Of a stretch of DNA of 64,000 nucleotides, positions 8,680 to 18,013 are shown piece by piece (the first letter of the stretch is position 1; each line of letters opens with the position of its first letter). Source of the stretch: JANYCO01 sp035535995. GTDB taxonomy: Bacteria; Bacteroidota; Bacteroidia; Cytophagales; Cytophagaceae. Location: contig DATLOZ010000020.1 of NCBI GenBank assembly GCA_035535995.1, positions 182,798 through 246,797 of the forward strand, written 5' to 3'. The position numbers and the translations under genes were made by a program. The notes beneath the pieces were generated by a model. The model saw nothing but the letters and a program-made list of their open reading frames with translations, made no database searches and was not told the DNA's origin.

Positions 8680-10443
8680 ATGAATATAATCAAGGCTTTT
8701 TTATTTTTCTGGTGTCTTTTGATCGTCGGAATAAATTTGCTGGATGCTCAAACTCCGGAAGAAAATCAGAAGAAATATTTTTACGGGAAAGATCTTTTCA
8801 ATGAAGGACGTTATCAGGCAGCTGCACAGGTTTTTTTGCCACTCACTGCTGAAGGCGCCGACAATGCTTTTACCAAACCTGCTTCTTATTTATACGCTTT
8901 ATCATCCCTGAAAAGCGGAGACACAGAATCTGCCAAATCTATGTGCCTGCAGACTCTGCAGCGCTATCCCGATTGGGATCAAAAAGATGAAGTGTATTAC
9001 CTTCTTGCCAATACTTATTTTGAACAAAACAAACCAAGATTGGCCATCCAGTTTCTCAGCAAAATGATGAGTCTGAAAAAAGAATCAGAAGGCATGAAGG
9101 CCAATTATCTTCAAAATGTAAATCCGATCGATACGCTGAAAGCTTTGCAAAAAGATTATCCCGCCGATGCTACGATGGCACAAGTGTTGGCGAAGAGATT
9201 ATCGCTGATGCCTTTGGATGAGAAAAATAGAATGCTGTTGTTTTTCCTTGTGCAGGAATACAAACTGGATGCAGGAAATCTTTTTCAGAAAAGACAATCT
9301 GTGCAGAAATCAAGTTACAATGTAGCAGTACTATTTCCTTTCCAGCTCAACGAGATCGACGCGAAGATCAGCAAGAGAAGTAACCAATATGTGCTGGATT
9401 TTTATGAAGGCATTCGCATCGCTGTCGACAGCCTCAAGGCCAAGGGAGTGAAAGTAACAATTTATACTTACGATACAGAAAAAGATCTTTCCATCATCAA
9501 TTCTATTGTGAGCCTACCGGAAATGAAATCAATGGATATGATCATTGGTCCGGTGTTTCCCGTACAGATCCCGGTGGTGACGGAGTTTTGTAAAAAAAAT
9601 AATATTGTCAACATCAGTCCCTTTTCCGCAAATTCTAAAATCATAGAGAATAATGAATTTTCCTTTTTATTCCAGCCTACGCTAGAGCTTCAGGCTGGAG
9701 CGGCTTCCAGGTATGCAGCCGAATATTTTAAACAGGATTCTGCCTATGTATTCAACTATACTCCACCGAAGCATATTCCGCGCTATAAAGAAAAAGAATT
9801 TCAGGAAGGCAAAAAGAAAGTGATCATATTTTACGGAAGCGAATTGAAAGATTCTTTGTTGGCTTCCCACCATAAAGATTCTTGTATCGCCAATGCACTG
9901 GAAGTAATTCACTTCGAAAAAATAACGCGCGACCGCGTAGGCCTGCTGCGCACGATCCTGGGCGACACCCTCAAACTCGGCAGAAGCAATCACGTATTTG
10001 CCTCCACTTCCGACGAAGTAGTGGCCGCCAACATCATGAGCCTGATGGAGATCAGCCGCCAGACCACTCCACTGATCACACGTTCGGATTGGTTGAGCTT
10101 CAATCTTATTTCGTTTGAGCAGTTTGAAAAGAGAAATGTGTTTTTTATTCACGCCGATTATTACGATTATAACAATCCTGCCTATCGCATTTTTAAAACC
10201 ACCTGGCTTGCCAGAACACATATCTATCCAAGTATCTATTCGATGCAAGGCTTTGAGCTGATGATGTTTTTCGGACAAGCGCTGGGAGAGTATGGCACCT
10301 ATTTTAAAAATAACCTGGATGCAATTGGCTTCACAAGAGGAATCATTTTTCAGGGATTTGATTACCGCTATTCATACTCCAATAAATACGTTCCTATTAC
10401 CAGGTTTAAAGATAAGTATTTGATATTGGTGAATGGACAATAA
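8680..10443 (+). CDS. Exported TPR protein with type I periplasmic-binding domain
   Basis: A 587-residue exported protein. Residues 1-23 form a signal peptide. Residues ~25-190 contain TPR-like helical repeats (KDLFNEGRYQAAAQVFLPL, YYLLANTYFEQNKPRLAIQ). Residues ~212-587 resemble a type I periplasmic-binding (branched-chain amino-acid receptor) fold, with VAVLFPFQLNEID at its start and a KSMDMIIGPVF segment. No ABC permease genes are near, so a transport role is unlikely. The domain order recalls LpoA, the activator of peptidoglycan synthase PBP1A, but no sequence identity is claimed. Function remains unknown; an envelope regulatory role is an inference. Confidence 0.8.
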   Translation: MNIIKAFLFFWCLLIVGINLLDAQTPEENQKKYFYGKDLFNEGRYQAAAQVFLPLTAEGADNAFTKPASYLYALSSLKSGDTESAKSMCLQTLQRYPDWDQKDEVYYLLANTYFEQNKPRLAIQFLSKMMSLKKESEGMKANYLQNVNPIDTLKALQKDYPADATMAQVLAKRLSLMPLDEKNRMLLFFLVQEYKLDAGNLFQKRQSVQKSSYNVAVLFPFQLNEIDAKISKRSNQYVLDFYEGIRIAVDSLKAKGVKVTIYTYDTEKDLSIINSIVSLPEMKSMDMIIGPVFPVQIPVVTEFCKKNNIVNISPFSANSKIIENNEFSFLFQPTLELQAGAASRYAAEYFKQDSAYVFNYTPPKHIPRYKEKEFQEGKKKVIIFYGSELKDSLLASHHKDSCIANALEVIHFEKITRDRVGLLRTILGDTLKLGRSNHVFASTSDEVVAANIMSLMEISRQTTPLITRSDWLSFNLISFEQFEKRNVFFIHADYYDYNNPAYRIFKTTWLARTHIYPSIYSMQGFELMMFFGQALGEYGTYFKNNLDAIGFTRGIIFQGFDYRYSYSNKYVPITRFKDKYLILVNGQ

Positions 10444-10446
10444 AAC

Positions 10447-10517
10447 CTCTCTACTCGCGCTCACACTCCATACTGACCTGTAGCTGGACAGTATGGAGTG
10501 TGAGCGCGAGTAGGGAG
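10447..10517. repeat. Long perfect hairpin (29-bp stem)
   Basis: Arms 10447-10475 and 10489-10517 pair over 29 bases with a single G-U pair around a 13-base loop. The hairpin starts three bases after the stop of the preceding gene. There is no T-run after it on the plus strand, so it is not a classical terminator, although it may act in 3-prime end formation or mRNA stability. Confidence 0.85.
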
Positions 10518-10558
10518 AAAGAATACAACGGTAGCTTATTGATAAATATTAAAACACC

Positions 10559-11845
10559 ATGGAAAGAAAAACAAGCAGCGCCCTATTTGAAAAAGCGAAG
10601 ACCGTAATACCTGGCGGTGTGAACTCGCCGGTGAGAGCATTTCGTGCGGTAGGAGGGAATCCAATTTTTATTAAATCTGCGAAAGGCGCCTATTTGCACG
10701 ACGAAGACGGCAACTCTTATATAGAGCTGATCAATTCATGGGGGCCGATGTTGTTTGGACATGCTAAAGAAGAAATTGAAAAAGCAGTACGCGATGTATT
10801 GCAAAATTCTTTTTCCTTCGGTGCACCTACCGCACGCGAAGTAGCGATGGCTGAAAAAATTGTTTCGATGGTACCTTCTATTGAAAAAGTAAGAATGGTA
10901 AACTCCGGTACAGAAGCAACCATGGCGGCGATCCGTGTAGCGAGAGGATATACCGGAAAATCTAAGATCATAAAATTTGAAGGTTGCTACCATGGCCATG
11001 GAGATTCATTCCTGATCGCGGCTGGAAGCGGCGCCATTACCCTTGGTACACCCGACAGTCCAGGCGTAACACAGGGAGTGGCAAACGATACACTCACAGC
11101 TCCTTTCAACGATTTGAAAGCGGTACAACAATTGGTAGATGCCAACAAAGGCAATATCGCTGCGCTTATCCTTGAACCGGTAGTAGGCAATATGGGCTGT
11201 GTGCTGCCAGAGCAGGGCTTCCTGGAAGGATTGAGAGCGCTGTGCGACAAAGAAGATATTGTACTCATCTTCGACGAAGTGATGACCGGATTCCGTTTGT
11301 CGAAAGGCGGTGCGCAGGAACGCTTCAACATCAAACCTGATCTCACTACGTTGGGTAAGATCATTGGCGGAGGAATGCCTGTGGGCGCTTATGGAGGAAA
11401 AAAAGAAATTATGGACATGGTTTCTCCTGCGGGGCCCGTATATCAGGCCGGTACACTTTCCGGAAACCCAATCGCCATGGCGGCTGGACTGGCGATGCTT
11501 AATCTCATTAGCGAACATCCGGAAGTATATGCTCAATTAGAAAAAACTACTGAGAAAATTGCTAACGGCTGGAAAGCCAATGCAGATAAGCTCGGTATCA
11601 AAACGACAGTAAACAGGATTGGTTCGATGTTTACCTTGTTCTTCAACGAAGGTCCGGTCACTGATTTCGAAACAGCAAAAAGATCAGATCTGAAATTGTT
11701 CGGCGATTATTTCCGCAATATGCTGGAGGAAGGAGTATACCTGGCGCCATCGCAGTTTGAGAGCTTGTTTATTTCCTCTGCTATTACAGATGAATTGGCG
11801 GAGAAAATAGTGGAGGCGAATTATAAAGCGCTTAAGAAATTATGA
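10559..11845 (+). CDS. hemL: Glutamate-1-semialdehyde 2,1-aminomutase
   Basis: PLP enzyme that converts glutamate 1-semialdehyde to 5-aminolevulinate in the C5 route of haem synthesis. The 428-residue product matches the family length. Visible landmarks are PGGVNSPVRAFRAVGG at the N terminus, NSGTEATMAAIRVARG (cofactor phosphate region), the catalytic Asp in LIFDEVMTGFR, and the PLP lysine in LGKIIGGGMPVGAYGG. No other hem gene is adjacent. The final codons AAA TTA TGA run into a family B repeat, whose first bases supply the stop codon. Confidence 0.95.
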   Translation: MERKTSSALFEKAKTVIPGGVNSPVRAFRAVGGNPIFIKSAKGAYLHDEDGNSYIELINSWGPMLFGHAKEEIEKAVRDVLQNSFSFGAPTAREVAMAEKIVSMVPSIEKVRMVNSGTEATMAAIRVARGYTGKSKIIKFEGCYHGHGDSFLIAAGSGAITLGTPDSPGVTQGVANDTLTAPFNDLKAVQQLVDANKGNIAALILEPVVGNMGCVLPEQGFLEGLRALCDKEDIVLIFDEVMTGFRLSKGGAQERFNIKPDLTTLGKIIGGGMPVGAYGGKKEIMDMVSPAGPVYQAGTLSGNPIAMAAGLAMLNLISEHPEVYAQLEKTTEKIANGWKANADKLGIKTTVNRIGSMFTLFFNEGPVTDFETAKRSDLKLFGDYFRNMLEEGVYLAPSQFESLFISSAITDELAEKIVEANYKALKKL

Positions 11846-11921
11846 GTTATGAATGTTGAATTATGAATTAGTAATAAAACAACAAGGGCAATTCATAACT
11901 CATAACTCAACATTCATAACT
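11841..11921. repeat. Dispersed palindromic repeat, family B (copy 2)
   Basis: TATGAGTTATGAATGTTGAA and ATTATGAATT on the left are mirrored by AATTCATAACTCATAACTC and AACATTCATAACT on the right. It overlaps the hemL stop codon and lies between the co-directional hemL and proC. Confidence 0.8.
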
Positions 11922-11951
11922 TTATCTTGTAATAATTAATAACTATAGTAT

Positions 11952-12755
11952 ATGAAAATAGCAATCATCGGCGGTGGAAATATGGGAATTACCTATGCAC
12001 GCGCATTTGTACGAAGCAATATTGTAAAGCAGGACGAGCTGCTCATTATTGAGAAGCACGATGAAAAGAGAGACGAGCTGAAGAAAGAAGGAATTGCCTT
12101 ACTGAGCAACGATATCGACGATGAATTACTGAAGTACAACATCATCATCAGTGCCGTGAAGCCGCAGGATTTTAAAGTAATGGCTTCAAAGCTGAAAGAA
12201 CATATGCACGACGATCAGCTGGTGATCTCGATCATGGCTGGAATTACGATCAAAAATATTCAACAATTGCTTGGGCACAAAAAGGTAGTACGTGCAATGC
12301 CTAACACCCCTGCACAATTGGGCTTTGGTATCAGTGCCTTCACGGCCGCCCCAGACGTGAGCTTTGAAGACATCAGCATAGTAGATACCTTGTTGGAAAC
12401 TACCGGCAAATCCATTTTCATGAAAGACGAAGCGCTGATTGATGCTGTAACTGCTTTGAGCGGTAGCGGTCCTGCCTATTTTTATTATATCGTTAAACAT
12501 ATGATCGAGGCAGGCAAGCAAATGGGAGTGGAAGAACCAGTAGCAGCAATGCTTGTAAAACAAACCATGCTGGGCGCTTTCCAGATCATGAACAACTCAA
12601 AACAGAGTTTGGATGAAATGATCAAGATGGTAGCTTCCAAAGGAGGCACTACGGAAGCGGCATTGAACAAATTTGAGGAAAAAGGCGTAGGCAAAAATAT
12701 TATAGAAGCGCTCAATGCTGCCGAAAAAAGAGCCAAGGAATTGTCAAACGGGTAA
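11952..12755 (+). CDS. proC: Pyrroline-5-carboxylate reductase
   Basis: Last step of proline synthesis: NAD(P)H-dependent reduction of 1-pyrroline-5-carboxylate. The 267-residue product opens with the Rossmann motif IIGGGNMG, has VRAMPNTPAQLGFGISAF, and carries the ProC signature ALSGSGPAYFYYIVKHMIEAG with the C-terminal dimerisation helices (MVASKGGTTEAAL). Length is typical. It stands alone, followed by a strong terminator. Start ATG 11952 is directly before the Rossmann strand, with no room for an earlier start. Confidence 0.95.
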   Translation: MKIAIIGGGNMGITYARAFVRSNIVKQDELLIIEKHDEKRDELKKEGIALLSNDIDDELLKYNIIISAVKPQDFKVMASKLKEHMHDDQLVISIMAGITIKNIQQLLGHKKVVRAMPNTPAQLGFGISAFTAAPDVSFEDISIVDTLLETTGKSIFMKDEALIDAVTALSGSGPAYFYYIVKHMIEAGKQMGVEEPVAAMLVKQTMLGAFQIMNNSKQSLDEMIKMVASKGGTTEAALNKFEEKGVGKNIIEALNAAEKRAKELSNG

Positions 12756-12810
12756 TCTTTTCTAATGTAAAGCCATCCGTATAAATACGTACTGATTTAG
12801 AGAATATTAG

Positions 12811-12850
12811 CGCTCTCCGTTTTTAACAAAAACGGAGAGCGTTATTTTTT
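12811..12850 (+). terminator. Rho-independent terminator of proC
   Basis: A 14-bp perfect stem CGCTCTCCGTTTTT / AAAAACGGAGAGCG with a 3-base loop, followed by TTATTTTTT. It lies 56 bases after the proC stop codon. Confidence 0.92.
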
Positions 12851-13338
12851 AAAGCAATTCTGACCGTTTAAATTCATTAGGTCTGTATTCCTGAGAATGG
12901 AATTTTTACATACCCATTTTTTGGTGCTTTTAGTCTGTATTTGATGTTTTTATTGGATAATACGCCTTTTTTAGGAGCCAGTTAGCTTAAATTTTTAACT
13001 ATTTATCACAACTAGTGTCTATTTTACACCGTTTAAGAAAAATATAGGTAAAATCCTTTAAGCCGCAGAAGGAAATTACCAATCTCACGGACGCTCGTCC
13101 GGGCTTGTTTTTTGAAAAAGTAATTCAAGTGTTACGACAAAAATAACAAGCAGTTCATTCCCAGCATGGTACATGTGATTCAAGAGATATTTTTTGATTC
13201 TTTTTAGTATGATTAAAGACCTAAATACGGGATTTTTTGAGCCAAACAGGTTACAAGCATCCCCTGTATATCTTTAATTGTAAGAAGCGAATAGAATTTA
13301 AGTGAAGTAGGGATAATAACGAATCAAACAGTGCTATT
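12851..13338. other. Intergenic region before a large secreted protein
   Basis: About 490 bases without a credible gene. It is AT-rich and contains one short palindrome, CGGACGCTCGTCCG, near 13088. No repeat of the known families and no clear promoter was seen; TATATCTTTA near 13266 is a weak -7 candidate without a well-spaced TTTG. It probably holds the promoter and leader of the gene at 13339. Confidence 0.5.
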
Positions 13339-16300
13339 ATGAACGACAGAATTACCACCATTGTAAAAAAGATTGCTCTTGCAGTATCTTTTTTATTCCT
13401 TTTCTCTCAATCCTCCATAGGCCAGGAGACTGCCAACTGGTATTTTGGTTCTCCCAATCTAAATCCTAATACAGGTATTCGAATCGACTTTTCGTCGGGT
13501 TCTCCTGTAGTATCTAATTGTAATCCGATCAATACAGAAGAAGGAAGTTCTTCTATTAGTACTTCGGCGGGAGTTCCTTTATTTTATACAGACGGAAGTA
13601 CGGTTTGGGATGCTTCTAATAATTCTGTTGTTCCGGGTGGTACAGGTTTGGGAGGAAATACTTCTACTACTCAGTCGGCCATTATTATGCCAATTACTAA
13701 TTTTAATAATCAATGGTTAATTTTTACTTCAGGAGTTACAGGAGGAGGATTTAAGTATTATAAAGTAACCGGAACAACTCCAACCGGTCCTTTTTCCGTA
13801 AGTGCAGGTACTACAATGGTAGGTGCCGGAATAGTAGGAGAAGGATTGTTTATCATTGGAAGTACTAAATCGGCAACTTCTGCTTATTGGGTAATAGGAA
13901 GAGATCTCGGAACTACAGGAGGTGTGAGGGCATGGGAAGTAGATAAAAATGGTAATGTGAGTGCAACTGCGCAGACCAGTACTTTGTCGGGAGCAGGTTT
14001 TACCAATACCAATTACAACCAGAACATTGGTACTATTAAATCCAACACCTGTCAGAATATGCTTGCCTTTACTTACTTTAATGGAGTAGTAGATGTTACT
14101 GGATTTGATGCTTCCACCGGGTTAGTAACTGCCACGGCAAAACAATTTTCGGTAGGAGCACAAAGCTATGGCATTGAGTTTTCCAACAACGATCAATATT
14201 TATATGCATCCAGTTTATCTCCGGCTGGAATATACCGTTATACGATTGCCAGCAGTACAGTGACTTCGATCGGTACTGCTACAGGAGAAACCGGTCAATT
14301 GCAAATGGCACCGGATGGTAAAATTTATGTAGCCCGCAATACCGGAAATGCTGCACCAAGTTATTTAGGAGTGATCAGCAATCCAGATGGTGGTGGAAGC
14401 TGGACAGCCAATGGTCTTTTGGTAAGTAGCCCTAATTGCGGATCATACAATGGTTGGTGTTACCGGGGATTACCAACATTCCCCAAATCACTTGTAGTAG
14501 CCTCTCCGATTCTTTCGCCTGGCGATGCTGGATATTGTGTGAATGCTTCAGTGCCGATGAGTTATATCTTCGCCGCCACCGATGTATCGAGAACCTGGAC
14601 CGTTACACCTGCTACAGGATGGTCTTATACTTCCGGGTCTTCCACTTCTGTTAACCCTACGGTCCAGTTTACAACAGCGGGTACTTATAAAGTAAAAGTG
14701 GACATTGTAGACAATTGCAGCCGTCACTACTACGACAGTATGAACATCACAGTCACGGCTCCAAAAATTCCGGCTGGAATTATTGATTGCGGTACCAGCA
14801 ATATCACGCTCGAAGCTACCGGTACACCTACTTCAGAATATCCGAATTATACCTGGTACGATGCCGCTGCCGGTGGCAATGTATTGGGAGTAGGTTCTCC
14901 TGTAGCGCTTAATTATGGCAGTATAGCAGCGAGCCCGACTTCAGTATGGGTGGAAATCTCCGGAACCACTACCATCACTTCTTCCGGTAGCAATACACTG
15001 GGGCCACCCACAGGGATTCAGACCTGGGGAGGACGTGGTACAGGAAATTATTCTGTATCGTTCACCGTAAATTCAGATATTCTTACATTAAAATCATTCA
15101 CTGCCACTCCGCAAAGTGCAGGAGGAAGTTTTGATGTGGAAATTAAAAATTCTTCGAATGCAGTTGTATTTACACAACATTATACCGGCGCAGTAGCGGC
15201 TACTCCTTATACGATCAACGTAAATGCTGCTTTGCCAAAAGGTAACTACACTGTAACACTCAAGAACAGTGGCTCGATTGTGTGGGGTGGTGGCAACTGG
15301 ACAGGAGGAGGTAATGCTCAGATGAACCTGCCGGCACAATCGCCAGGTACATTCGGAATGGCAAACTTTACGTACGACTATCAAAATTTTTCTACCATCA
15401 CTTCTTGTACCAACCGTGTGAAGGTAGACCGAAAGTGTCTGAACGTTTTCCCTGGTGACGGTACCTATTGTACCAATGGAGATATTCCATTAAGCTACAC
15501 TTTTGAAGGTACAGCCACCGGACAAACCTGGTCGATCACTCCGGGTGTGAATGGTACGGATTGGATCTATACATCAGGCAACAGCGGAAGCGCTGCGCCA
15601 ACGATTCGATTCCTGACGGCTAACACTTATACTGTTTCCGTTTCTGTAACGGATGTATCTACCGTTGTATATTCAAAATCGATGACGCTTACGGTAATCG
15701 CAGCCGATGTTCCTTCCGGAACGATCACTTGTACTTCCCCATCGGTAACCTTTACCGCTACGGGAACTCCTAGTTCGGATTATCCAAATTATGTCTGGTA
15801 CGATGCTGCTTCGGGAGGAAATGTTTACGGAGTGGGAGGAAGCGTTACCTGGACAGATCCGGATAATAGCTCAAGTCCTTCCAGTGTATGGGTAGAAATT
15901 GCAAGCAGTGCTTCTTCTTCAGCACCAGTAACCAATGCCAGCGTTGGTCCGGATCCTGCCTATCTGAGCGGAGCAAGTTATCAGTACCATACAAAATTTG
16001 ATGTCTTGGCTGATCATATAAAATTGAATTCTTTCAAATTATATCCTGATCCATGGCCATCGGCTTCTTGCCCTTCGCCAACCAATGTTTCGTTTACTAT
16101 TGAGATCAGAAATTCTTCGAATGCAATTGTATATTCTTCTCCTTATTCCGCTACCAACATTACTTGTGGAGGTTTAATCACGATTCCGGTGGCAGCAGAT
16201 TTGGTGAAGGGAACAGGCTACACGCTGAACTTATTATCTTTTACTTCCAATGCAGGATCATGGAGACAGGTATCCACACCATACCCGGTGACACAAGCAG

Positions 16301-16962
16301 GAGTAGCTACGATCAATGGACCTACAGCAAACTATACGATTGTAGGAAGCTTTAACATTACTTCCAACAATTACACAGTTACACATCAATGTTCGAATCG
16401 TGTGAGGATAGACCGTACCTGTGCACTTCCTGTTGAATTGGTCAGCTTTACGGGAATTAATAAGGGGAATAAAAATATCTTATCATGGGTTACTGACATG
16501 GAATTGAACAACGATTATTTCGAAGTACAAAGCTCCTCTGATGGAATTCATTTTGTGACTATAGGCAAAGTACAGGGCTCTGGCAATAGTACCAGCATAC
16601 ATGAATATACACTTACCGATTATAATCCTGTTGCAGGAATTAATTATTACCGATTGGTGCAGACGGATTTCAACGGGCAACAATCTTTCGGCAAAATCGT
16701 GAAAGTGTATAATGGATTTACAAATGCAAGTACGTTCAATGCAAGTCCTAACCCTAGTACCGAATCTTTCACAATCCGCTTCATGGATCGGGAAGGAGGA
16801 GAGTTCACAGTGCTGGATGTGCTCGGACAAGTATTGATGACTAAAACGATTGATGCTACCATAGAATCTATTGAGGTCGGCTCCAGTCTTGCGAAAGGCG
16901 CCTATGTAGCAAGGTTCTCCGGTAATAATGGAATTTATACGCAGCTGATCATAAAAGAATAA
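13339..16962 (+). CDS. Large secreted protein, type IX secretion cargo with duplicated Ig-like modules
   Basis: A 1207-residue exported protein. A signal peptide ends near residue 30. Residues ~31-390 form a beta-propeller-like domain common in Bacteroidota PKD proteins (EEGSSSIS, LFYTDGSTVWD, STTQSAIIMP). Two tandem ~320-residue modules follow (about 395-705 and 706-1035). Each contains a PKD-like unit (FTTAGTYKVKVDIVDNCS; FLTANTYTVSVSVTDVS), a PNYTWYDAAAGGNV / PNYVWYDAASGGNV unit and a jelly-roll-like unit ending in SNRVRIDR or TNRVKVDR. An FN3-like domain (ALPVELVSFTG) and a Por/type IX C-terminal sorting domain (NPSTESFTIRF to QLIIKE) end it. It is a surface or secreted protein of unknown ligand, possibly an adhesin. 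Confidence 0.85.
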   Translation: MNDRITTIVKKIALAVSFLFLFSQSSIGQETANWYFGSPNLNPNTGIRIDFSSGSPVVSNCNPINTEEGSSSISTSAGVPLFYTDGSTVWDASNNSVVPGGTGLGGNTSTTQSAIIMPITNFNNQWLIFTSGVTGGGFKYYKVTGTTPTGPFSVSAGTTMVGAGIVGEGLFIIGSTKSATSAYWVIGRDLGTTGGVRAWEVDKNGNVSATAQTSTLSGAGFTNTNYNQNIGTIKSNTCQNMLAFTYFNGVVDVTGFDASTGLVTATAKQFSVGAQSYGIEFSNNDQYLYASSLSPAGIYRYTIASSTVTSIGTATGETGQLQMAPDGKIYVARNTGNAAPSYLGVISNPDGGGSWTANGLLVSSPNCGSYNGWCYRGLPTFPKSLVVASPILSPGDAGYCVNASVPMSYIFAATDVSRTWTVTPATGWSYTSGSSTSVNPTVQFTTAGTYKVKVDIVDNCSRHYYDSMNITVTAPKIPAGIIDCGTSNITLEATGTPTSEYPNYTWYDAAAGGNVLGVGSPVALNYGSIAASPTSVWVEISGTTTITSSGSNTLGPPTGIQTWGGRGTGNYSVSFTVNSDILTLKSFTATPQSAGGSFDVEIKNSSNAVVFTQHYTGAVAATPYTINVNAALPKGNYTVTLKNSGSIVWGGGNWTGGGNAQMNLPAQSPGTFGMANFTYDYQNFSTITSCTNRVKVDRKCLNVFPGDGTYCTNGDIPLSYTFEGTATGQTWSITPGVNGTDWIYTSGNSGSAAPTIRFLTANTYTVSVSVTDVSTVVYSKSMTLTVIAADVPSGTITCTSPSVTFTATGTPSSDYPNYVWYDAASGGNVYGVGGSVTWTDPDNSSSPSSVWVEIASSASSSAPVTNASVGPDPAYLSGASYQYHTKFDVLADHIKLNSFKLYPDPWPSASCPSPTNVSFTIEIRNSSNAIVYSSPYSATNITCGGLITIPVAADLVKGTGYTLNLLSFTSNAGSWRQVSTPYPVTQAGVATINGPTANYTIVGSFNITSNNYTVTHQCSNRVRIDRTCALPVELVSFTGINKGNKNILSWVTDMELNNDYFEVQSSSDGIHFVTIGKVQGSGNSTSIHEYTLTDYNPVAGINYYRLVQTDFNGQQSFGKIVKVYNGFTNASTFNASPNPSTESFTIRFMDREGGEFTVLDVLGQVLMTKTIDATIESIEVGSSLAKGAYVARFSGNNGIYTQLIIKE

Positions 16963-17028
16963 ATCTGAATCTTGATTTTCGGGAAAAACTTCTCATTCAG
17001 AAGGAACCTTGTGAGTGAGAAGTTTTTC
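16963..17028. terminator. Bidirectional hairpin containing a family C repeat
   Basis: AAAAACTTCTCA (16984-16995) pairs with TGAGAAGTTTTT (17016-17027), giving A- and T-runs suitable for both convergent genes. The segment also contains CTTGATTTTCGGG (16971-16983) and CATTCAGAAGGAACCTTGTG, which recur inverted at 17932-18011. It is therefore also a member of a dispersed repeat family. Confidence 0.7.
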
Positions 17029-17045
17029 TAATCACAGTTTAGATC

Positions 17046-17780
17046 TTATTCAACTAATTCCAATGTCCCAAAAACCCCTGCGTCGATCCAGCCTCTGTTT
17101 TTGTCTTCGCCTTCGATAGGAACAGAGCCTACAAAGTTTTCTCGTTTAAAATCTCCATCGTTGTCGTTGTACGAAACAGCGAAGCCAAGTTTTTTTCCTT
17201 TGGATAATTTTAACGGTTTATTGTCTTTAGAATTCTGATCGTATGTATCCGTGAACACGCGCATGGCTACTTCCCATACATACGTCTTTGCGCCACTCTT
17301 TGTCCACTTCACGATCATGTGATCGTTGAGCAACACAGGATTTTTGTCAGGGCCGAGATCAACAACGTCGAGGTGAAGCGTGATGTGGTAAGCAAAGGCA
17401 TTGTGGTTGTATTGATGAATACCATCGGAATTGTTTTCGTCTACAAACAGCTCCAGGCAATCGTCTTCCCACCACAGTTCAAAAGGGCTCTGGTGTTGGT
17501 CGGAGAGAGAATCGTCTTTTATTTCTACCAGGAAGTAAAGAAAGTTTTCATCCCAAAGCATTTTATATTTCCCTTCAAAATCATCTTTAGTAGGATGCAC
17601 ACCAAGCCAGGCATGTTTGATCTCTTTCCATTCTGCTTTACGCCAGTCCTTCTCTGTGCCTTGCCCATCAATGGTAAGCGGCTGGTTGGCTTTTTTAGCT
17701 TTGTAATCGCCTTCTTTTTGCTGGGCAGAAATAGAGAAGGAGAGCAAAGTAAGGAAAGAAAGTAAAAGATTTTTTTTCAT
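17046..17780 (-). CDS. Exported CBM9-like carbohydrate-binding protein
   Basis: A 244-residue exported protein with signal peptide 1-19. The rest looks like a family 9 carbohydrate-binding or related DOMON-type beta-sandwich. It opens with QPLTIDGQGTEKDWRKAEW and includes WDENFLYFLVEIKDDSL and ELWWEDDCLELFVDENNSDG, where aromatic residues and an acidic loop are typical of the family. There is no catalytic domain and no lipobox. It is likely periplasmic or outer-membrane associated, binding sugars or haem-like ligands; the ligand is not determinable. The gene is bracketed by inverted copies of a dispersed repeat. Confidence 0.75.
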   Translation of the reverse strand: MKKNLLLSFLTLLSFSISAQQKEGDYKAKKANQPLTIDGQGTEKDWRKAEWKEIKHAWLGVHPTKDDFEGKYKMLWDENFLYFLVEIKDDSLSDQHQSPFELWWEDDCLELFVDENNSDGIHQYNHNAFAYHITLHLDVVDLGPDKNPVLLNDHMIVKWTKSGAKTYVWEVAMRVFTDTYDQNSKDNKPLKLSKGKKLGFAVSYNDNDGDFKRENFVGSVPIEGEDKNRGWIDAGVFGTLELVE

Positions 17781-17801
17781 GATGAGTATGGTTTTATAAT
17801 T

Positions 17802-18013
17802 GTCATTCAGGAGGAAATTTGTGCGAAACTAGCAGTATCGTTTAAAATGAGTTTGATTTGTTTTATTGGCTTTCTAATACTTAGTGCTGGCAATAAATAG
17901 TAATTGTAAAGTTGATCGTAGGAACTTTTAATCACAAGGTTCCTCCTGAATGACAAGTATTAAAATCCCGTTAATCAAAATCAAGTAAATCTTCTAATCC
18001 CGAAAATCAAGGT
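17802..18013. repeat. Family C repeats, inverted pair between CBM9-like and DinB genes
   Basis: GTCATTCAGGAGGAA (17802-17816) is mirrored exactly by TTCCTCCTGAATGAC (17940-17954). Further on, CCCGAAAATCAAG (17999-18011) is the inverse of 16971-16983. The right-hand block is an inverted relative of the segment at 16963-17014. It ends against the stop codon of the DinB gene (18014-18016). No gene is seen in this interval. Confidence 0.7.

Noticed and set aside
10447..10517. Classical rho-independent terminator after the TPR/periplasmic-binding gene
   Set aside because: The stem is long and strong, but there is no T-run on the plus strand after it, so it is listed as a hairpin only.
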